Source: Rhizobium sp. ZPR4 (lineage in GTDB: Bacteria; Pseudomonadota; Alphaproteobacteria; Rhizobiales; Rhizobiaceae). Taken from it: a stretch of 64,000 nucleotides of DNA. Positions 34,660 through 44,533 of the stretch are shown here, piece after piece. The stretch spans positions 930,001-994,000 of the forward strand of contig NZ_CP157967.1 of assembly GCF_040215725.1 (NCBI RefSeq), in the 5' to 3' direction. The number at the start of each line of letters is the position of its first letter. Positions within the stretch are counted from its first letter, which is position 1. The position numbers were made by a program, and so were the translations under genes. The notes under the pieces were generated by a model. It had not been told where the DNA came from and made no database searches. It saw only the letters and a list, made by a program, of their open reading frames with translations.

Positions 34660-37600
34660 ATGACAGTTGAAATTATCGGACGCGCAAGCGTTGCCCCTGG
34701 GGCGAGTTCGATTGAAGAACTGCAGCTTGTCCTCAAAGAGGGGCGTTGTACCGTAAGCCGCATACCAGAGGGGCGCTGGGATCTCGCGCGCTTTTGGCAT
34801 CCGGCTGTTGGTATTCAGGGAAAGACTTACAGTTTTGCAGCTGGTGTCTTCGATAATGTCTACGCATTCGATGCCGCGGTTTTCGGTCTTTCTCAGCGCG
34901 AAGCGATGCAGATGGATCCGCAGCAGCGTATCCTTCTGAATATAGTCTGGCGGGCTTTGGAAGATGCAAACCTGCCGATCGATGGATTCGAGGGGCAGCG
35001 CGTCGGCGTCTATGTCGGGGCATCCTCCCTTGAATACGGCAATCTGACGCTGGAAGACCCCGCGTCGGGTAGCCCGTATTTCATGACGGGCAACACGCTT
35101 TCCATCGTTTCCAACCGCATTTCGCACATATTCGGCTTGCGCGGACCGAGCATGACGATCGACACGGCCTGTTCGTCGTCGCTGGTTGCGCTCGACCTGG
35201 CGGTGAAGGCGCTGGAGAACGGCGAGATCGATACGGCGATCGTAGGCGGCATCAATATCTTGCTCAACCCCATGTCCTTCGTGGGTTTCGCTCAGGCGCG
35301 CATGCTGTCGCCGGAAGGACTTTGCCGCGCCTATGACGATAACGGCCGCGGTTACGTCCGCGCAGAAGGTGGTGCAGCGATTGTATTGCGCCGGACGGAT
35401 GTTGCTCTGCGCGAGAAGGACCGCAGCTATGCCAGGATACATGCCGTAGGCGTCAATTCTTCAGGGCGCACCAACGGCATTTCCATGCCGTCCCGTGAGG
35501 CGCAGGCTGCCTTGCTTCAGTCGATCTATGAAGGCCGCAATATCGATGTCAATCGTATCGCCTTTATCGAGGGCCATGGAACGGGAACGAAGGTCGGCGA
35601 CCCCGCTGAAATATGGGCGATCGGCGAAGTCATAGGACGCAATCGGCGGGCTCCGGTGCCGATTGGCTCCATCAAGACCAATATCGGCCATACCGAACCT
35701 GCATCCGGTCTTTTCGGGCTGCTGAAGGCCGTCATCGCGCTGGAGAATAATTTCCTCCCGGCTTCGTTGCATTTCGACCATCCGAACGAGTCCATCGATT
35801 TCGAGGGTTTGAACGTTCGGGTCAACACGTCAACGATCGAGCTTCTTCCGGCCAAGCAGGCGCGCTTTGCCGGGATCAACTCCTTCGGCTTCGGCGGCAC
35901 GAACGCGCACGTTGTCATCAGTGACCCCGATCCGATTGCGCCGCCGGAGCCGCCAATCCGGGGCGAGGGGGTCGTTTTTGCCGTCAGCGCTCACACGGCA
36001 TCGGCTCTTTCGGCACTGCTCGAAGGATACAGGACGCGTCTTGAAACTGCGGAGCCCAAGGAGGCTCGGCAGATCGTTGCTTCCGCTGCCGCCAATCGCG
36101 AGCCCATGCGCCACCGCTTTGCTGCCCGCGCGAAGGACAGCGCGGCCGTGCTTGCCGCGATCGATGCGCATCTCGCAGGCAAAAGTTCGGTCGGCGAGGC
36201 GGGCGAAGCTCCGGCGCAAGCCGCCAAGATCGCCTTCGTCTTTTCCGGCAACGGCTCGCAATGGGCAGGAATGGGTGTCGGCGCCTATCAGGAAAACCGC
36301 CATTTCCGCCAATGCTTCCAGTCCTTCAGCGCGCTTTTTGAGTACTATCTCGGTGAGAAGCTGACCGATGTTCTGGTCGCTTCTGATCTTGCCGCACGCT
36401 TGGCCGATACCAAGATCGCGCAGCCGCTGTTGTTCGCAATCCAGGCTTCCCTCTCGGATTGCCTATGGTCCATGGGGGTCAAGCCGGACGCGGTCTTCGG
36501 CCATTCGGTCGGCGAAATCGCAGCCGCCTATGCCGCCAAGGCGCTGACGGCGGCCGAGGCGGTTGCAATCGTCGCCAAGCGCTCGCTGCATCAGGACCTT
36601 CTTGCCGGCGAGGGCAAGATGGCCGCCGTTGTGCTTGGCGAGGATGCCGCACTGGCCTTTGCGAAATCCAGGGGCCTCGACAATATATGTATCGCGGCGA
36701 TCAACGCGCCGAATTCGGTAACGATCTCCGGTCCCGCCGATGAGATAGAGGCCTACAGGGACGCTGCGCGCAAATCCCAGATCGTGGCGCATGTCCTCGA
36801 CATCAATTATCCATTTCATCATCCCATCATCGATCGTGCCAAGGAGGCGTTTTTCGCGGACCTGCCCGATCTCGCGCCGGATAGCGGCACGGGGATCTTC
36901 ATTTCGACGGTGACCGGCGAACTTCGCGACGGGCGCCTGCTGGACACCCAATATTGGTGGCGCAACGTGCGCGATCCGGTGCTCTTCAAGGCTGGCTGTC
37001 AGGTCGCCATGGCGATGGGATGCAACCTTTTCATCGAGATTTCGCCGCGCCCGATTCTGTCGAACTATGTCGCGGAGATCGCCAAACAGGCATCGGTTCA
37101 GGTTATTGCGATACCGACCTTGTTGCGGGAGGCGCCCGTCGCTGACCATGATCCGGTTTCGCAATCATTTGCGCGCGCAGTCGCCAACGGAGCGCCTGCG
37201 TTGCGTGCACGCGGCAGTGCCACCCGCAACGCCTTCGTCCAACTTCCGCCTCTGCCTTTCGAGCCGGTGGAGCTTCGCACCCATCCAACGACGGACGAGA
37301 TCGATATCTTCGGTCGGGATCACAAGAGCCCATATACGCTGCTCGGTTGGCGTGCCGATCTCAATGGTTCGAATTGGAAGAATCATCTCGATGCCCGTCT
37401 TTTCCCGGACCTTGCCGAACATGTGGTTGACGGCAAGGCAATCATGCCCGGCAGCGGCTTCGTCGAAATCGCGGTAACGGCGGCGCAACGCTATTACGGG
37501 ACGGATGAGGTTGAAATCGGCAATCTCGAAATCATCCGGCCGCTCGAATTGGCCCAGGAGCGAATGGTCGAGCTGTCGACCATCCTGTCGCCTGAGACCG

Positions 37601-40600
37601 GAGATATCGAGATCCGGTCGCGCGAGCGCCTAAGCCATGACGAGTGGACGGTTCACGTGGTTGGACGTTGCCGCAAACCGCTGGCAGGCGAGGGGGACCG
37701 CAAAGCCTTCGAGCGATCGGGCAAAGAGCGCAAATCGACGCTGACCTCCGATGTGACTTACGAAACGGCGGAACGTTTCGGATTGCATTATGGCCCGCGT
37801 TTCCAACTTCTGTCGAAAGCCGTGGCGTTCGGTCATCATATGATCGAAGTGGATCTGAAGCCGGCCGCCCCGCCGTCTCACCCATTCGGCAGCTATAATC
37901 TCAACCCCATGTCGGTCGATGCGGCGTTTCACGGCTTGGTCGCATTGTTCGATCAGTTCTCCGGCGATGAAACCGGCGCTCCCTACATTCCCGTTCACTT
38001 CGGCACCGTGAGAGCTTTCGGCAAGGGAAGATCGATCGTCAAAGCCATTATCGAGATCGAGCGGTTCAGCGCGAATTCGATCAAGGCCCGTTTCACCCTG
38101 TTCGATAAAGATGACAGGCCGGTCGTCGCTCTTGACGATTGCCGTTTTCGCCGTACGCAGCTGCGCCGCAGGGCGACGCTCGATTCCATCGCCTTTCATT
38201 ATGAGAGCATGCCTTCGGCTATTTTCGCCGGCGGAGATGGACCCGGCGCCGGCGCATGGCGAGTTCCATTGCACGGCGGCTCCGAAGAGAACCTTGCGCT
38301 CAACAATGCAAGCCTTCTTCTCGATGCCGCAATCTATCGGGCCTGCCATGATATCGCGCTGAAGGTTGCGGATCGCAACGGTACTGTCGCCTTTTCCGGC
38401 CTTCCCGGCGATCCAGAGTTCAGGTCTTTCATCGTCAATTGCCTTTACATTCTGGAGGATGCCGGCATTGCGGAGACGGGGGACGGCAAATGGCATGTTC
38501 CCCTGGAGCCGACGCTGCCGCCGGTGGCGGAGCTGCTGCAGGAAATCTATCGCGAGGACGCCGGGCGCGTGGCCGAGAGTGTCCTCATTGGCGATGCCTA
38601 TCGCGAGACGATCGAGCACTTGGCGATGATACGACCGCATGTGCTGGAGCGTGAGCCTGCGGCCCAAGGTGCAAATATGCCGGGTGGGGCGACGCTGGAG
38701 CATGTGCTTGTTCATTCTCCGTTGAGCGAGAGGCGGCTTTCGATGCTGGCAGAGGCATTGGCTTCCTCCATCGAGGCTAATGCCGGGGCAATCGGGCACG
38801 TTCTTGAGTTCGGCTCGGTCTCGGTGGCTTTCAGTCGAAAGCTGGCAACGATCGCTGCGGCCGCGGGTGCACGTCTCGTGATCGCCGAGCCGCGCGAGCA
38901 AGCCCGTCGAGCATTGGAGATCGCCTTCGAGCGTGATGCGCATGTTATCGTGGCCGATCCGGCCAGGCTGACGGATCGTCATGTTGGCGACATTGTGGTC
39001 GCCTCCGGCGATCAGAGCCAGCATCTGATGCGCCATAATGACGAGATCAAGCGGATGGTCCGGACCGTCGCCGCCGGCGGCGCACAGCTGCTGCTCGCCG
39101 AGCGCGCGCCGAGCGTCTTCAACGATTTCGTCTTCGGTTTGTCCGAAGGTTGGTTTGCCGATAGCCAGTCGTGGGAGTTTCCGGTTGGACGGCTCGGTAC
39201 GCCTCAGCAGATCGCCGATCTCCTCGGCACTCTGGGCTTTGCCAAGCCTCTGATCCGTGAACAGACCGTCCCCGAAGGCACGCTGATTACGGTGTCGGCT
39301 GTATCCGAGCGGCAGCCGGAAGAGGCCATTGTCGTGGAAGCCGCCGATCCGATCCTGATCTTGTCGGAGCAGGGCAGGAAGGGTCTCGGCACTCTGGGCA
39401 AGAATATAACGGTCATCGATCTCGGCGCATCGTCTCCGGATATCGTCGACGCCCTCGGTGCCATTGATCCGGCTACTCGCCGCATCGTTTATTTTGCGGA
39501 TATGAAGCGCGGCGATGCAGCGGAGCTCTCGTTGTCACGTCTCTCGGCGTTCACGCAATTGGCGAGCCTGTTGTCGCAGAATAGCGATAGAGCGCGGCCT
39601 CGACTGGTCATTGTGGCGCCCGGCGGCTCTCCGCTGTCGGCTGGCTCTGTCGATGATGCCAATGCCGGCCTGTGGGCTTTCGGACGCGTCCTTCAGAACG
39701 AGTACGACGCCTTCGACGTGCATCTGCTGGATGCCGATACGGCTGACAGTCGAACGCTCTCGGTGGTCGATACCCTGATGATGGCGGAAACGGACAATAG
39801 GGAATGGTTCCTGGATCGCGCGACCGGAAAGGTCCAAGAAATCCGAGCCGTGGCCGGTCCCTTCGATGCCATTGAAGCGAGCCGCCGCGATTTCGCAGCA
39901 GCAACGATCCGCCAGCATGTGGGCGGGCGCCTGGATAGCGTGGCCTGGGAGGAGACGGGTCTTCCCGCGGCCGGCGAAGGAGAGGTTGTCGTCTCCGTCG
40001 AAGCCACCGGCCTCAATTTCCGGGATGTCATGTGGGCGATGGGCCTTCTGCCCGAAGAAGCATTGGAAGACGGCTTTGCCGGCACCACGATCGGCATGGA
40101 ATTCGCCGGGCGAATTCTTGCTGTCGGCGATGCGGTCGATAATCTCAAGCCGGGCGACAAGGTGATGGGGATCGGGCCTGCTGCATTCTCGACTCATGTG
40201 CGCGTCCATCGCGATGGCGTGACAAAGCTGCCGGAGCGGATGGAAACCGTTGCTGCCGCCACCGTGCCGGTTGCCTTTCTGACCGCCTATTATGCGATGG
40301 TCGAGCTTGGACGCATTCAGCCAGGTGAAACCATCCTGATCCATGGAGCTGCCGGCGGCGTCGGTCTGGCAGCACTCCAGATTGCCAAGCATAGGGGCGC
40401 CAAGGTGATCGCTACGGCCGGCACGGCCGAGAAACGTGGTTTCCTGGAAATGCTCGGCGCCGATCATGTGCTGGATTCCCGTTCGCTGGATTTCGTGTCC
40501 GGCGTGCGGCGGCTTACGGGCGGTGAAGGTGTTGATCTTGTTCTCAACTCGCTCTTTTCGGAAGCGATGGAGCGGAGCATCGAGCTGGTCAAGCCTTTCG

Positions 40601-42123
40601 GCCGCTTCCTAGAGCTTGGCAAGCGTGACTATTACGCTGACCGGAAGATCGGCCTGCGTCCGTTCCGGCGTAATGTCAGCTATTTCGGTATCGATGCCGA
40701 TCAGCTCCTGGTCAATGTACCCGACCTGACACGGCGCATCTTCAGGGAGATCGGCCAGCTTTTCGCCGAGGAAAAGCTGACGCCGCTGCCATATCGCGCT
40801 TTCGGTTATGACGAGATCGGCAATGCCTTCCGGCTGATGCAGAATGCCGGCCATATCGGCAAAATCGTGGTGCGGCCGCCTGTTGCGGGCGTCGACAGCG
40901 TCCTGCGGGCGCCTGCGAAATCCCTGCGCTTCGATGCCAGGGGCATTTTCCTGGTTGCGGGCGGCATTGGCGGCTTTGGGCTGTCCGCCGCCGATTGGCT
41001 TGTTTCGAAGGGTGCGCGCCGCATAGCGCTGTGTTCACGCCGCGGCATTGCCGACGCGGAAACGAAAAAGGCGGTGGCAGATTGGGCCAAGCGGGGTGTC
41101 GTCACGACGCTGCATGCCTGCGATATCACGGATGCTGCCGCGGTCGAGACGCTACTTGCCTCGCTTCGCGCCGAAGGGGCTCTGAAGGGTGTCATTCATG
41201 CCGCCATGGTTCTGGACGATGCGCTCCTTGCCAACCTGACGCCGGAGCGCAATCGTCCCGTTCTCGAGGTCAAGATCCGTGGTGCCGAAAACTTGGATCG
41301 CCTGACACGGGACGACAAGCTGGAGCTGTTCCTGCTTTTCTCTTCGGCAACGACCATGCTCGGCAATCCCGGACAGGCCAATTACGTGATGGCAAACGGC
41401 TATCTCGAAGGTCTGGCGCGTGCGCGTCGGGCCGCCGGTAGGCCCGCGCTCGCTGTCGGTTTCGGCGCCATCGCCGACAAGGGATTCCTTGCCCGCAATA
41501 TCGAGGTCAATGATCTCCTCTCCAAGCGCATCGGTAAGGCGGCGCTGAAGGCACGCGACGCGCTGGAACAGGTCGAGCGCTACATGCTGGCGGATAGAGG
41601 TGCGGTCGATGCGGCGGCGATCATGATCGCCGAGATCGATTGGAATGCCGTTCGTCTGTTGCCGATCTCCGGCCGGTCGCTGTTTGAACCGCTGATGCGG
41701 CATGCGGGCAGCCACCAGGCTCTGAACGAGGGCGATAGCATCGATCTCAAGGAACTGATCAAGGGGAAATCGGAAGAGGAGGCTCAGGCCGCCCTGCATG
41801 CGCTCGTCGCTGCGGAGATTGCCGCCATCCTGCGCGTAACGGAAGACACGGTGACGCCCGACAAGGTTTTGAAGGATATCGGCCTCGACAGCCTGATGGC
41901 CATGGAGCTCGGCATGAGCTTCCAGCAGAAGACCGGCTTCGATATTCCTCTGAGCGGCGTAGGCGAGGGCACGACCGTGGGCGATGTCGTCAGCCGCCTG
42001 CGTGATCGTGTCATGAATCGCAATGGTGATGATGCTAATGGTGACGCGGCAGGTGATAACGGGGTGGTCGAGCGTCTGGCGCGCAGCCATGCCTCAGAAC
42101 AGGAAAAAAGGGCCGTCCAGTGA
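34660..42123 (+). CDS. rkpA: RkpA, type I polyketide/fatty-acid synthase for K-antigen lipid
   Basis: A 2,487-residue iterative megasynthase. Domain order: KS (1-420; C171 in DTACSSSL, H306 in EGHGTGTK, H344 in NIGHTEPASG); AT (525-830; S616 in GHSVGEIAAA); DH (890-1170; H921 in HVVDGKAIMPGSG); a region about 1360-1500 laid out like a C-methyltransferase but with a degenerate SAM loop (VLEFGSVSVAFS); ER (1765-2080; HGAAGGVGLAALQ); KR (2085-2290; VAGGIGGFGLSAAD); and ACP (2370-2440; pantetheine site S2411 in IGLDSLMAME). There is no thioesterase, so the chain must be passed to another enzyme, most likely RkpG, which overlaps it by 4 bases. The fully reducing set predicts a saturated acyl chain. 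Rhizobial rkpA mutants are known to lose K-antigen. Confidence 0.95.
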   Translation: MTVEIIGRASVAPGASSIEELQLVLKEGRCTVSRIPEGRWDLARFWHPAVGIQGKTYSFAAGVFDNVYAFDAAVFGLSQREAMQMDPQQRILLNIVWRALEDANLPIDGFEGQRVGVYVGASSLEYGNLTLEDPASGSPYFMTGNTLSIVSNRISHIFGLRGPSMTIDTACSSSLVALDLAVKALENGEIDTAIVGGINILLNPMSFVGFAQARMLSPEGLCRAYDDNGRGYVRAEGGAAIVLRRTDVALREKDRSYARIHAVGVNSSGRTNGISMPSREAQAALLQSIYEGRNIDVNRIAFIEGHGTGTKVGDPAEIWAIGEVIGRNRRAPVPIGSIKTNIGHTEPASGLFGLLKAVIALENNFLPASLHFDHPNESIDFEGLNVRVNTSTIELLPAKQARFAGINSFGFGGTNAHVVISDPDPIAPPEPPIRGEGVVFAVSAHTASALSALLEGYRTRLETAEPKEARQIVASAAANREPMRHRFAARAKDSAAVLAAIDAHLAGKSSVGEAGEAPAQAAKIAFVFSGNGSQWAGMGVGAYQENRHFRQCFQSFSALFEYYLGEKLTDVLVASDLAARLADTKIAQPLLFAIQASLSDCLWSMGVKPDAVFGHSVGEIAAAYAAKALTAAEAVAIVAKRSLHQDLLAGEGKMAAVVLGEDAALAFAKSRGLDNICIAAINAPNSVTISGPADEIEAYRDAARKSQIVAHVLDINYPFHHPIIDRAKEAFFADLPDLAPDSGTGIFISTVTGELRDGRLLDTQYWWRNVRDPVLFKAGCQVAMAMGCNLFIEISPRPILSNYVAEIAKQASVQVIAIPTLLREAPVADHDPVSQSFARAVANGAPALRARGSATRNAFVQLPPLPFEPVELRTHPTTDEIDIFGRDHKSPYTLLGWRADLNGSNWKNHLDARLFPDLAEHVVDGKAIMPGSGFVEIAVTAAQRYYGTDEVEIGNLEIIRPLELAQERMVELSTILSPETGDIEIRSRERLSHDEWTVHVVGRCRKPLAGEGDRKAFERSGKERKSTLTSDVTYETAERFGLHYGPRFQLLSKAVAFGHHMIEVDLKPAAPPSHPFGSYNLNPMSVDAAFHGLVALFDQFSGDETGAPYIPVHFGTVRAFGKGRSIVKAIIEIERFSANSIKARFTLFDKDDRPVVALDDCRFRRTQLRRRATLDSIAFHYESMPSAIFAGGDGPGAGAWRVPLHGGSEENLALNNASLLLDAAIYRACHDIALKVADRNGTVAFSGLPGDPEFRSFIVNCLYILEDAGIAETGDGKWHVPLEPTLPPVAELLQEIYREDAGRVAESVLIGDAYRETIEHLAMIRPHVLEREPAAQGANMPGGATLEHVLVHSPLSERRLSMLAEALASSIEANAGAIGHVLEFGSVSVAFSRKLATIAAAAGARLVIAEPREQARRALEIAFERDAHVIVADPARLTDRHVGDIVVASGDQSQHLMRHNDEIKRMVRTVAAGGAQLLLAERAPSVFNDFVFGLSEGWFADSQSWEFPVGRLGTPQQIADLLGTLGFAKPLIREQTVPEGTLITVSAVSERQPEEAIVVEAADPILILSEQGRKGLGTLGKNITVIDLGASSPDIVDALGAIDPATRRIVYFADMKRGDAAELSLSRLSAFTQLASLLSQNSDRARPRLVIVAPGGSPLSAGSVDDANAGLWAFGRVLQNEYDAFDVHLLDADTADSRTLSVVDTLMMAETDNREWFLDRATGKVQEIRAVAGPFDAIEASRRDFAAATIRQHVGGRLDSVAWEETGLPAAGEGEVVVSVEATGLNFRDVMWAMGLLPEEALEDGFAGTTIGMEFAGRILAVGDAVDNLKPGDKVMGIGPAAFSTHVRVHRDGVTKLPERMETVAAATVPVAFLTAYYAMVELGRIQPGETILIHGAAGGVGLAALQIAKHRGAKVIATAGTAEKRGFLEMLGADHVLDSRSLDFVSGVRRLTGGEGVDLVLNSLFSEAMERSIELVKPFGRFLELGKRDYYADRKIGLRPFRRNVSYFGIDADQLLVNVPDLTRRIFREIGQLFAEEKLTPLPYRAFGYDEIGNAFRLMQNAGHIGKIVVRPPVAGVDSVLRAPAKSLRFDARGIFLVAGGIGGFGLSAADWLVSKGARRIALCSRRGIADAETKKAVADWAKRGVVTTLHACDITDAAAVETLLASLRAEGALKGVIHAAMVLDDALLANLTPERNRPVLEVKIRGAENLDRLTRDDKLELFLLFSSATTMLGNPGQANYVMANGYLEGLARARRAAGRPALAVGFGAIADKGFLARNIEVNDLLSKRIGKAALKARDALEQVERYMLADRGAVDAAAIMIAEIDWNAVRLLPISGRSLFEPLMRHAGSHQALNEGDSIDLKELIKGKSEEEAQAALHALVAAEIAAILRVTEDTVTPDKVLKDIGLDSLMAMELGMSFQQKTGFDIPLSGVGEGTTVGDVVSRLRDRVMNRNGDDANGDAAGDNGVVERLARSHASEQEKRAVQ

Positions 42124-43544
42124 CCACGTATGATGCTGAAGATGGCAATCCGGCGGAGCAGAAGAAAAGCAAGCTGCTCGAGCAGATGCGCCGTGTCGGC
42201 GAATCCTCCGGCCGTAATCGGACCGAACGGCTGAACCGGCAACCACAGGCACAGCCACGCCAGGCGACACGCTTCGACGATCTGCCCGAATACAAGCGCG
42301 TCGCAACCCAGCGCATGGCGGGTGAATTGCTCGGCGTTGCCAATCCCTTCTACCGGTCGCACGATGCCGCCGCTGGAGCGACGACGCGCATCGGCGGGCG
42401 CGAGTTTGTCAATTTTGCTTCCTATGACTACTTGGCGACCAATACCGACCCGCATGTCGCCGCACGTGCCAAAGAGGCGATCGATCATTTCGGAATTTCG
42501 GCGTCGGCCAGCCGCCTGGTCGCAGGCGAGCGGCCTGACCATGTTGAGCTCGAACGACGGCTCGCCGCAGTCTATGGCGTCGATGCCGCGGTTTGCTTCG
42601 TCAGCGGCTACCTCACCAATGTCACGGCGATCGGCTGCCTGATGGGGCCGCAGGATCTCGTGATCCACGACGAATTCATTCACAACAGTGCGCTTGCCGG
42701 CATCAAGCTTTCCGGCGCGACACGCCGGCTGTTTCAGCATAACGATGTCGAGAATCTCGAAAATATCCTGAAGACGCTCTCATCGGATTTTCGGCGCGTC
42801 CTCGTCATCGTCGAAGGCATCTATTCGATGGATGGCGATATCGCCGATCTGCCCGCCCTGCTGGAGTTGAAGGCGCGCTACGGTTTTTGGCTGATGGTCG
42901 ACGAAGCGCATGCGCTTGGCATTCTCGGCAAGACGGGTCGCGGCACATTCGAGCATTTCGATCTCGATCCGCGTGATGTCGATATCTGGATGGGCACGCT
43001 GTCGAAGACGACTTCCAGCTGTGGCGGCTATATTGCTGGCAGCAGCGCGCTTGCCGATATTCTGAAAGCGGAAGCCGGCGGTTTCGTCTATAGCGTCGGT
43101 CTTTCGCCGGTTCTCGCCGCCGCAGCTATCGCTGGGCTCGATATCCTCGAGTCCGAGCCGGAGCGAACCCAGCGCCTCAGCCATAATGGCCATCTTTTTC
43201 TGAAAGAAGCAAAGGCGGCGGGCCTCGATACCGGCCTCAGCATGGGTCATTCGGTCGTGCCCGTGATCGTCGGCGATTCGCTTCGTGCGGCGCAGCTTTC
43301 GAACGACCTGCTCGCCGAAGACATCAATGTGCTGCCCATCATCCATCCGGCAGTGCCGGAGGGCATGGCGCGCCTTCGCTTCTTCATCACCTGCAATCAT
43401 ACCGAGGAGCAGATCCGGCGGACGGTCGCGCTGACGGCGGAAAAACTCAAGAGTTTGAAGGACCGCAATTTCGGCCTTGCCTCGCTGGACATGGACAAGA
43501 TGATGCAGCTGCTGCCCATGGCCCAGGCTCCAGGCGGCTCGTAA
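42120..43544 (+). CDS. rkpG: RkpG, alpha-oxoamine synthase-family PLP enzyme
   Basis: A 474-residue protein. After a charged N-terminal extension of about 75 residues it is a full alpha-oxoamine synthase: FVNFASYDYLA, then SASRLVAGERPDHVELERRLA, VDEAHALGILGKTGRGTFEHF, and the PLP lysine K296 in GTLSKTTSSCGGYIAG. Family members (8-amino-7-oxononanoate synthase, serine palmitoyltransferase, glycine C-acetyltransferase) condense an acyl thioester with an amino acid, losing CO2. The start is GTG at 42120, overlapping the rkpA stop (GTGA). Placed directly after an acyl-synthase ending in an ACP and before an SDR, it probably takes the RkpA acyl chain to form an aminoketone. The amino acid substrate is unknown. 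Confidence 0.92.
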   Translation: MTTYDAEDGNPAEQKKSKLLEQMRRVGESSGRNRTERLNRQPQAQPRQATRFDDLPEYKRVATQRMAGELLGVANPFYRSHDAAAGATTRIGGREFVNFASYDYLATNTDPHVAARAKEAIDHFGISASASRLVAGERPDHVELERRLAAVYGVDAAVCFVSGYLTNVTAIGCLMGPQDLVIHDEFIHNSALAGIKLSGATRRLFQHNDVENLENILKTLSSDFRRVLVIVEGIYSMDGDIADLPALLELKARYGFWLMVDEAHALGILGKTGRGTFEHFDLDPRDVDIWMGTLSKTTSSCGGYIAGSSALADILKAEAGGFVYSVGLSPVLAAAAIAGLDILESEPERTQRLSHNGHLFLKEAKAAGLDTGLSMGHSVVPVIVGDSLRAAQLSNDLLAEDINVLPIIHPAVPEGMARLRFFITCNHTEEQIRRTVALTAEKLKSLKDRNFGLASLDMDKMMQLLPMAQAPGGS

Positions 43545-43562
43545 GTTCGGGGCGATCGTCTC

Positions 43563-44417
43563 ATGCACGTTATCGTCACGGGAGGTTCAAGCGGAATTGG
43601 TCTGGCGGGAGCGAAGCTTTATGCAGCCAGAGGCGCTCGGATTTCGCTTCTCGCTCGCGATCCGGGGCGCCTCGAAGAGGCGCGCGCCGAAATCGCAGCG
43701 CTTCCAGGTGTTGACGCCACCTTTATCCGGACGACTTCCGTTGATGTGGCCTCAGCCGAACAGACCATTGAGGCGGTAAAGCTTTGCGAAGCGTCCTTCG
43801 GCCCTTGCGATATCCTCATAGCTTCTGCGGGTATCGTCGAGCCTTGCGCCTTCGATGCAATGCCGACATCGGTTTTCGATGAGCAGATCGCCATCAATGT
43901 CCTCGGGACGGTCAACGCGGTTCGCGCGGTCTATAAGGGCATGAAGAGCCGGCGCAGCGGCCGGATCATGATGATCTCCTCGGGAGCAGCCTTGATCGGC
44001 ATCTTCGGCTATACCGCCTATTGCGCATCCAAATCGGCGCTGACTGGTTTTGCCGAAGCTTTGAGCGCCGAGGCTGCCGCTTCAGGCATACAGATTTCCA
44101 TCTGCTTCCCACCCGATACGATGACGCCGCAATACCGCCGGGAAATCTCTCTCAGACCTCGCGAAGCGGTAATGTTGATGGGGGCCGTCAAACCGTGGAG
44201 TGCCGAGGCGGTCGCGGCAAAAATCGTCCACGGACTGGATCGCGGCAAACAAAGAATCCACTTCGGATTTTCGCTGACGGCGCTCGCATTTTTCGGACCA
44301 CTGATAAAACCGCCGCTGCTATGGTGGTTTTCGCGCAAGACGCGAAAAATATTTGGTGACGAGGTGCGTCGCGGCCTTGCCGATTCCACCGAGCAGGGCT
44401 TTGATCGTGATAAGTAA
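43563..44417 (+). CDS. rkpH: RkpH, SDR ketoreductase
   Basis: A 284-residue SDR. The cofactor loop is TGGSSGIG at residues 6-13, the central motif is ASAGIVEP, and the catalytic residues are Ser in MMISSGAAL and the Tyr/Lys pair in YTAYCASKSALTG. The rest, including ICFPPDTMTPQY and a C-terminal hydrophobic segment (LTALAFFGPLIKPPLLWWF), resembles 3-ketodihydrosphingosine reductases, which also carry the CxPPDxxTP pattern. It lies 18 bases after rkpG. Following an alpha-oxoamine synthase, the likely reaction is reduction of the 3-keto group of a long-chain aminoketone. Start ATG at 43563; it has no strong ribosome site, which fits translational coupling. Confidence 0.92.
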   Translation: MHVIVTGGSSGIGLAGAKLYAARGARISLLARDPGRLEEARAEIAALPGVDATFIRTTSVDVASAEQTIEAVKLCEASFGPCDILIASAGIVEPCAFDAMPTSVFDEQIAINVLGTVNAVRAVYKGMKSRRSGRIMMISSGAALIGIFGYTAYCASKSALTGFAEALSAEAAASGIQISICFPPDTMTPQYRREISLRPREAVMLMGAVKPWSAEAVAAKIVHGLDRGKQRIHFGFSLTALAFFGPLIKPPLLWWFSRKTRKIFGDEVRRGLADSTEQGFDRDK

Positions 44418-44533
44418 TACGAAGCAACTACCAGTGTTGCGCTGTCGGTGAAACAAGTGCAAGAGAAGGTAAGTCAGGGAATTGGCGGCCGGCTCCTCGC
44501 GAATATGAGAAATGCCGCAGAGGCGGCTGGCAT

